Shown in pieces: positions 60,701 through 64,000 of a DNA stretch of 64,000 bases. Position numbers and translations under genes: made by a program. Every line of letters starts with the position of its first letter. The first letter of the stretch is position 1. This DNA is from Hippasteria phrygiana. Taxonomy: Eukaryota; Echinodermata; Asteroidea; Valvatida; Goniasteridae. The stretch spans positions 620,001-684,000 of the forward strand of contig JAZGUH010000157.1 in assembly GCA_037893225.1 (NCBI GenBank), given 5' to 3'. The notes below the pieces were generated by a model, which saw only the letters and a program-made list of their open reading frames with translations, searched no databases and was not told where the DNA came from.

Positions 60701-63700
60701 TAGCTGTGTTTGGCGTTCGGAAGTCCCTTCCAGAACACGCTGGATGGAGGGGAAATTCTTATGCTTGATTGCATTCCGCAGACTCTGCCAGCTGGCTCCT
60801 GAGAATGTCGTGACTAGTTGCTTTGCTTCAAGTTTGGATGCAGCTCTAATTGGTGTGGATCTTGGTGGCACATTCACATCATATCTACGCAGCTTCCATG
60901 TCAGGTTAACCTTCGTACCATCTTCAAGGTCGGACTTCTTGGCAGGGCTTAGGTGCTGAAGAGGGACACTCTTCATTGCCCTTGGAAAGAAATCACGGTA
61001 CGGGAAAATAAGCTCCAGGCCCTCCTTCTGAATCCTACTCACATAAGATGTGAGCATCTGAGGTGCCTCTTTCAGCCTGAGGGCAACGAGGAAATTTGCT
61101 GTTTCATTCTTGAATCGTTTGGCTCTAATGCTCTGATTGGTGCAGTGATGACAAGTCAATGATAACTCTTCTGGTGAATACAGCTCTGCTTGGGTATCAT
61201 GTATTGCAGCACTGAGCAACCTCTGCACTACAATATCAATGTACCGCCGGATTGGTGAGGTGAAGTGAGTGTAGGAAGGTTTCTTCAAGGTGTGGTGTCC
61301 TACATTTGGACTAGCTTGTTGACCACCAAATTCATAGTCGCCAGAATTGATGTAGACTGCTCTCTCCATTAAGTGGTGAATGTTTGCCCGAGCCACAGCC
61401 AACTGGGGATGATTCTCATCACTGCATATTATGTCATTGAGCTTGGCCATTTTTATTGCCTCCCCCTCTGGAGAAGCAATGATAGCCATCAACTTCTCCA
61501 TTGTATCTTTCAAAACAGGGACATCCTGATGAGCACTTGTTTCCCATTCTTCTCCATCCAAGGCTGGCACAGACTGGAGGTAGAAGCTGTTCTGAATATC
61601 CTCTTTGTGGCTGTTAAGCCATTCATTGACCTTGCTTCTATCAGGTGGAAGTTGACTTCTCAGAGGAGTTAACGTGGGATATTTGCTTAGTAGGAACTTT
61701 GACACCACTTCGTTAGCAATCAGCATCATTTCTTCAACCATGGAGGATGCTAATGGATGATGAAGCTCTTCTTCCTCTTGGTCATGGCTGTAAGCGAGAG
61801 AACCATCCATCAGACGAGAACGTCTTCGATTCTGTGCAAGTTTGCTCAGTTGTGTGACCTTCTCTTCTGCTGGATCTAAATGTTTTCCATGATGCTGTAC
61901 CATGATCATCTTTTCGGCTTCCACAAATGTCAATCTCTGCTTAGACTGAATTATGGAATGCTCAAACCCAACTCCTGTGATGAAGCCTTTTTCATCCATG
62001 GTGACAAAGATGGAGAAAGTAAGCCTGTCTTGTCCTGGAAGTAAACTGCAAATATTATTACTCAGCAGTGGGGGCAGCATACCAACAGGCTTAGAAAATG
62101 CTGAAAAAAAAGTCTCCCCTCTTTCCCTCGCTTCCTGATCTAATGCCGAGTTTTTCTGAACAAAGTTAGCAACGTCTGCAATGTGGATGCCAACTTGGAA
62201 CTTTCCATCTTGCATCTCAATGCTTAGGGCATCGTCTAAGTCCTGTGTCTCTGGATCATCCACTGTGAAGACAAACTGGCCTCTCAAGTCTTTACGGGAC
62301 TGAATTGCCTTATCTAGAATCTTCCAGTCTTGGGGGAAGTCCCTCTTAACCTCACTGATGGTGGAGTGTAGGAATTCTTCCCTGAGACCATGGGTGTGCT
62401 TCAGAATGAGTAATCCATTGTCTTTATTGTCGCCAACAGGAAGCTCTTCGGTAACAAAACCCATTGGATAGGGGTTATTCTCCTCCCACTTCCAATACTT
62501 CACAACGAAAAGCTTAGTTTGCCTATCTTTTCTGGAAACATTCACAAGTCTGTCAAACTTGAACTTTCTTTCTTGCTTATAAAGCGAAACTGGTACAAAA
62601 TCTCCTGGAGTAAGACCTCTTTTTTTGTGATCTTTCCAAACGCCCGGACCAGAAACTGCATACAGCTTTGGGAATGTTCGGTCAATGGGCACCATCAGGT
62701 TATCGGTAAATTTATCTAGGGTGCAGACAATCTTGTTCCTTCGCGGGTTGGTTGATCTTTTCAAGATACAAATGACCCTGCCATAGACTTTCTTGTTTGC
62801 AGTGGCAACATCATTTTCTGAATCATCTTCATCATTTTGGAGAATTTCAACAACAACCTCATCTAGGTGAAGTGCCTGTCCCCTTTTCTTTCTGCCACTG
62901 ATACAAATCTCTTGGGAAGAATTATCACCCTTCGGGACTGCAGAAGTGAATCCAGACGTCTCAAATCTAAATGAGCATATCTTGTACTTATCTGGCTCAC
63001 TGTCAACAAGTCTTAGACCTTCTCTCTGTGACTCCGCATCCATCATCTTTAAATCCTCCTCCGTTTCATCTGAACCGTCTTCTTCAAAATCTCTGGCACT
63101 CTCCAGTTTGGATCGGTCATGTGTCTCTTTGAAATGCACTTTTATCAGATTACCCGCTGGAACCATTTTGACCTTGGGCATTTTCCCACCACCTTTTTTA
63201 GATGATGTCCCCCCTGGCTTCATCTGGATATTTGGTAGATTGTAGGCTGGTTGTGAATGTCTGGCATCAGAGCAGCCTAGCACAGGCCAACCTTCTTCTC
63301 CGAGTGCAGTTACTTGGGTCTTGACTGATTCAATTTTGTCACCCAGTGCCCCTTTTATGGACACCTCTGCAATGCTCTCTGGATGAACTTGTACATCTTG
63401 TGCTCTCTGTTTGTCATCTTTCTTTCTGTGTGGATTAGGGTTCTTATTGAAGAATATTTTCAGCTCCTGTGTAGGCTGGAAGAAGCTATGAATGTCACCT
63501 TTCTCATCTTGTACCCTCTGTTTGTGCACCTTTGCAATGCTCTCAAATTCAGATGCATCATCTTCTGCTGTCTGACTGTGTTCTTTTACAATTCTCTCTG
63601 GTTCAGAGGCGTCACCTAGTTCTCTTTGACTGTGCAGGCTCACAATTCTCTCTGATTGAGATGTGTCATCTCGTCGTGCTCTCTGATTGTGCACCTTAAC

Positions 63701-64000
63701 AATGCTCTCTACATCAGATTTTTCATCTCGTGCACTCTGATTATGCACCTTAACAATGCTCTCTGGTTCAGATGCATCATCTCCAGCTGCTCTTTGATAG
63801 TGCACCTTTACCATGCTCTCTGGTATAGATGTGTCATTTTGTGCACTTTGATTGTGCACCTTAACAATGCTCTCTGGTTCAGATGTGTCATTTTGTGCTC
63901 TCTGATTGTGCACCTTAACAGTGCTCTCTGGTTCAGATGTGTCATTTTGTGCTCTCTGATTGTGCACCTTAACAATGCTCTCTGGTTCAGATGTGTCATT
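42586..64000 (-). CDS. HELZ2-like RNase II/helicase, C-terminal 1,919 codons (partial)
   Basis: This is the 3' part of a HELZ2-type gene, open at the window edge. Order: repeats of 18 residues (1-165), an acidic linker, exosome-type OB/cold-shock-like segments (about 395-540), the RNB domain (about 555-950), an S1-like region, then a UPF1-like superfamily 1 helicase (about 1,405-1,919). RNB catalytic acids are present in DDPETQDLDDA (near 580), with TSPIRRYID near 915. Helicase motifs are GPPGTGKT, DEAG, GDHKQLRP, QHRM, SQGGERD and VALTRAK. HELZ2 in vertebrates is an interferon-induced nuclear co-regulator with nuclease and helicase activities; a matching role here is inference. All ten introns are GT-AG and phase-consistent, and the key residues are intact, so this is a live gene. 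Confidence 0.95.
42784..43267. mobile_element. TTAA-MITE, AGGTAGTGTACA family, complete copy
   Basis: TTAA at 42,780-42,783 and 43,268-43,271 with ends AGGTGTAGTGTACA and TGTACACTACCT. An inner hairpin (CCAACGATTTCCAGCCGGAA) marks the middle. The right TTAA is shared with the next element. Inside the last HELZ2-like intron. Confidence 0.85.
43272..43485. mobile_element. TTAA-MITE, CCCTAAC family, copy 1
   Basis: TTAA at 43,268-43,271 and 43,486-43,489; ends CCCTAACAGCCCAAGG and GGATGGTTAGGG. About 95% identical by eye to 57,983-58,195 over its length. The termini resemble the TTAGGG telomere repeat only over one unit. Confidence 0.85.
43505..43540. repeat. poly-G tract
   Basis: About 30 bp of G broken by one C, source of the proline-rich minus-strand frame. 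Possible G-quadruplex-forming DNA in a HELZ2-like intron. Confidence 0.7.
43800..44971. other. HELZ2-like intron, no feature recognised
   Basis: No repeat family or RNA gene seen. The stretch 44,640-44,930 has several GCAGAACTTG/GTGCAATTGGTTGAT-like short repeats with GATCATGCAGG motifs, too irregular to classify. Confidence 0.4.
44972..45139 (-). CDS. HELZ2-like exon, helicase motifs V-VI
   Basis: Acceptor TTCTCAG, donor GTCG/GTAAGC. Encodes GGERDYVILSTVRSLP, GWKHGKLGFIMDENQ and MNVALTRAKEGLIIV. The arginine of VALTRAK is the SF1 motif VI arginine finger. Confidence 0.95.
45265..45545. repeat. interspersed repeat shared with 55,280-55,580
   Basis: Both copies run AATTTCCCCTTGTTTT or close, then CACCCATCCCGTAAATCA or CGCCCATCCCGTAAATCA, then AATGTATGCAG and GGGCACACC, in the same order and orientation, both in HELZ2-like introns. 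Class unknown. Confidence 0.6.
46809..46988. repeat. 12-bp minisatellite, about 14-15 copies
   Basis: The unit TGATCTGACTTG repeats without interruption to about 46,982 and ends in a variant (TGACTCGATTAC). The period is 12, so the plus frame reads Thr-Cys-Asp-Leu repeatedly. It begins about 25 bp into the intron after the donor at 47,012. Confidence 0.95.
47013..47187 (-). CDS. HELZ2-like exon, helicase domain 2A
   Basis: Acceptor CTCCAAAG, donor CAAG/GTTAGT. Encodes VRIVSTLIRHYKIKPQRILV and LSQYRLQCAKIREAM, ending TVVTSQ. It includes motif IV/V strands; the Gly of SQG-GERD is split with the next exon. Confidence 0.94.
47643..47878. mobile_element. MITE with CAGGGTGAGATT ends, copy 2
   Basis: CAGGGGTGAGATTGGCC on the left, AATCTCACCGTTG on the right, interior as at 24,130-24,355 (TAATTTGTATTTGCCTAAAG; AACACCTTTAGGACAACACC). 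Confidence 0.7.
48385..48615 (-). CDS. HELZ2-like exon, post-motif IV region
   Basis: Acceptor CACCTACAG, donor CATGTG/GTACGT. Encodes HESICSFPSQAFYKSNLETA, which completes QHRM-HESIC across the junction, then WSGRADFRNVFCHVDGREE and EMSKANPKEVEHV. The E-x-S-x-x-N-x-x-E-x-x-x-V pattern is usual before domain 2A of UPF1-like helicases. Confidence 0.95.
48831..49340. repeat. two direct repeats around a possible gag-like remnant
   Basis: TTGTCTATTCAACTCCACTC (48,834) and TTGTCTATTCAACTTCACTC (49,294) are direct copies continuing with GGTCAAGCAACCTC. Between them the plus strand has a coding-looking piece near 49,200 (KEYIAGDLADDLDDEKRLRK) and stops elsewhere. Could be a decayed retroelement piece or a simple duplication. 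Confidence 0.35.
49341..50588. other. HELZ2-like intron, no feature recognised
   Basis: No inverted-repeat element, RNA gene or exon is supported here. Short open frames lack motifs. Confidence 0.45.
50589..50691 (-). CDS. HELZ2-like exon, helicase motif IIIa-IV
   Basis: Acceptor TTTGCAG, donor GAATG/GTACGT. Encodes RPIITAADAEDLGMGISMLE and the AIMLTIQHRM strand. The preceding exon ends GDHKQL, so motif III reads GDHKQLRP across the junction. Confidence 0.94.
51080..51272. mobile_element. TTAA-MITE, CCCCTTG family, left end eroded
   Basis: The right end ATATGCAAGGGG meets TTAA 51,273-51,276, which is also the left TTAA of the next element. Core CAATGTGTTTGTGCAGTCAA and AATCCAACAATGGATTGAAA. 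Confidence 0.7.
51277..51660. mobile_element. TTAA-MITE, AGAGGATGTTGATT family, complete copy
   Basis: TTAA at 51,273-51,276 and 51,661-51,664; ends AGATGATGTTGATTGCTGAG and GGCAATCAACATCATCTATA. Longer in the middle than 4,578-4,871 but with the same end blocks. Confidence 0.8.
52140..52336 (-). CDS. HELZ2-like exon, helicase motifs Ib-III (DEAG box)
   Basis: Acceptor CCTTCAG, donor CTCAG/GTTGGT. Encodes EEELRKHQIILCTCNAAGSR, then QCIIDEAGMCSEPETLIPL and SQIVLIGDHKQL. DEAG is the Walker B form used by the HELZ/UPF1 group. Confidence 0.96.
52915..52980. repeat. low-complexity C-run and A/T-rich tract
   Basis: A run of about 10 C followed by AAAATAAAAAATAAA-type sequence to about 52,976. No function inferred. 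Confidence 0.7.
53443..53945. mobile_element. hAT-like MITE, TAGGGCTGTCC family, copy 3
   Basis: A perfect 8-bp duplication ATTACTTG (53,435-53,442 and 53,946-53,953). Ends TAGGGCTGTCCTGAATAT and ATGAACAGCCCTA. The interior is rich in CGAATATTCGAATATTCG-like self-complementary text. Confidence 0.92.
54091..54522. mobile_element. hAT-like MITE, TAGGGCTGTCC family, copy 4
   Basis: A perfect 8-bp duplication GAACTCAC (54,083-54,090 and 54,523-54,530). Same ends as the neighbour 145 bp away but a different target duplication, so an independent insertion. The open frames crossing it are spurious. Confidence 0.92.
54632..54921 (-). CDS. HELZ2-like exon, helicase subdomain 1B/insert
   Basis: Acceptor TATAAAG, donor CTGTG/GTGAGT. 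Encodes YLKRCDVKAVRVYSETLEYQ, EFPIPGDPTAACKTRGGQEN and the charged helix HSENIKKYDSIFKDPTYKPS to KNKIDEAV. Corresponds to the family-specific insertion between motifs Ia and Ib. Confidence 0.92.
55280..55580. repeat. interspersed repeat shared with 45,265-45,545
   Basis: Second copy: AAATTTTCCCCTTGTTTTTT, CGCCCATCCCGTAAATCAGC, CAAATGTATGCAGGGCC and GGGCACACC. Confidence 0.6.
55596..55728. repeat. 133-bp near-perfect palindrome
   Basis: AAATATTACTCAAGTTATAA is complemented by TTATAACTTGAGTAATATTT; the centre TTGTAGGAATACTACAGTAT folds onto ATTCCTACAA. Few mismatches over 66-bp arms. Probably a young foldback MITE in a HELZ2-like intron. Confidence 0.85.
56039..56173 (-). CDS. HELZ2-like exon, Walker A and motif Ia
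   Basis: Acceptor CATGCAAG, donor GCTG/GTGAGT. Begins GTGKTIVGALLASIFVERNK, so the Walker A GPPGTGKT is split with the upstream exon, and ends HVLYCGPSNESVNVVA (motif Ia). Confidence 0.96.
56590..57110. repeat. tandem repeat, about 192-bp period, three copies
   Basis: ATCGTGTACAAAA recurs near 56,610, 56,802 and 56,994, each followed by GGAGGCCTTCCGAAAAAG or close and AAACAAAAGAGGG/AACAATAGGAGG. Copies differ by small substitutions, so it is not very recent. It ends in a GTGTGT microsatellite (about 57,085-57,110). Confidence 0.8.
57597..57725 (-). CDS. HELZ2-like exon, helicase Q motif
   Basis: Acceptor TCAACAG, donor CCAG/GTTAGT. Encodes DLQCMGGFPMNMRSPFGYQP, NESQRIAIASALQQQ and FTVIQGPP. 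The N-E-S-Q glutamine is the SF1 Q motif. Confidence 0.95.
57983..58195. mobile_element. TTAA-MITE, CCCTAAC family, copy 2
   Basis: TTAA at 57,979-57,982 and 58,196-58,199; ends CCCTAACAGCCCAAGGC and GGGATGGTTAGGG. Very close to 43,272-43,485, differing by a few indels (CTGTACTGTGTAG for CTGTGTAG), so recently mobile. Confidence 0.88.
58474..58748. mobile_element. 275-bp foldback element
   Basis: CTCTCTTAATGTAAGAGTG at the left and CACTCTTTTTACATTAAGAG at the right are inverted, and the complementarity continues to the centre (GGGACAACTC with GAGTTGTCCC). The left arm has three tandem copies of AGAGTGAAATTTCCACTCGA, one more than the right arm. Confidence 0.85.
59323..59408 (-). CDS. HELZ2-like exon between RNB and helicase
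   Basis: Acceptor TGATGCAG, donor GAAG/GTAAGG. A linker exon encoding RRLENAVRNLDKATPLIQDI and CLLKTTLVE. Phase 2 in, phase 1 out, consistent with both neighbours. Confidence 0.9.
59874..64000 (-). CDS. HELZ2-like giant exon: 18-aa repeats, RNB nuclease domain
   Basis: At least 4,127 bp without an intron; the frame is still open at the window edge and the apparent GTG start at 63,967 is not a real start. After the repeat array come a Lys/Glu-rich linker, KVYGRVICILKRSTNPRRNK (cold-shock-like segment), YWKWEENNPYPMGFVTEELP, then the RNB domain. The catalytic DDPETQDLDDALS (62,229-62,267) holds the metal-binding Asp residues, and HFTSPIRRYIDIVVQRLL (about 61,220-61,275) is the conserved RNA-contact motif. 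The donor is GATCG/GTAAGT at 59,873. Confidence 0.95.
63500..64000 (-). repeat. coding minisatellite, 54-57-bp units (18-19 aa)
   Basis: About eight or nine units of the consensus HNQRAQNDTSEPESIVKV run off the window end. Units nearest the edge are almost identical and become more diverged towards the RNB domain (HKQRVQDEKGDIHSFF), which is the pattern of an array growing at one side. The segment is hydrophilic and probably disordered. Confidence 0.93.

Noticed and set aside
60393..60959. Plus-strand ORF of 188 aa
   Set aside because: Antisense to the RNB exon; open by chance because of the constraint on the other strand.
63965..63967. Start codon of the HELZ2-like protein at 63,967
   Set aside because: The codon is GTG and the same frame is open for the 11 codons up to the window edge in the middle of a repeat unit.
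46809..64000. CRISPR-like arrays (12-bp and 54-bp tandem repeats)
   Set aside because: Both are direct tandem repeats with no unique spacers, in an animal gene.

Overview
The window is a stretch of animal nuclear genome. It is AT-rich, intron-rich and crowded with non-autonomous transposons. Two protein-coding genes lie on the minus strand and are split by GT-AG introns whose phases join without a break. The mixture of a vertebrate-like HELZ2 gene, a mitochondrial MTO1 gene, tRNA-like short repeats and many TTAA-, hAT- and mariner-type elements suggests a marine invertebrate deuterostome, with an echinoderm favoured. The species assignment is inference; no single marker here proves it.

Gene 1 (minus, 32,864 down to 9,154) is MTO1, the mitochondrial MnmG/GidA-type tRNA wobble-uridine modification enzyme. 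I could join 16 coding exons into an uninterrupted 666-codon frame. Only the extreme N terminus (start codon and targeting peptide) is uncertain. Gene 2 (minus, beyond 64,000 down to 42,586) is the C-terminal 1,919 codons of a HELZ2-like protein: an 18-residue repeat array, a charged linker, an exosome-type RNase II (RNB) module in one exon of at least 4.1 kb, then a UPF1-like superfamily 1 helicase over ten small exons. Its 5' part lies outside the window.

Layout: 1-9,153 is gene-free and holds nested MITEs and a decayed mariner. 9,154-32,864 is MTO1, whose introns carry a 313-bp tRNA-like repeat array arranged head-to-head, a 1.35-kb long-TIR element with a perfect 9-bp target duplication, hAT-like MITEs, tRNA-derived SINEs and a non-LTR reverse transcriptase tail. 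32,865-42,585 is intergenic and probably contains the MTO1 promoter and the HELZ2-like 3' UTR. 42,586-64,000 is the HELZ2-like gene, with a 12-bp minisatellite beside a donor splice site and a ~192-bp triplication in its introns.

The most unusual structures are the inverted tRNA-like array (15,032-16,294), which is bounded by a 14-bp direct repeat as if it had inserted as one unit; the several unrelated MITE families that use TTAA and repeatedly abut at the same TTAA; and the coding minisatellite at the window edge of the HELZ2-like gene. Nothing supports a bacterial operon, a CRISPR array or a viral genome. No functional link between the two genes is visible beyond their shared strand.
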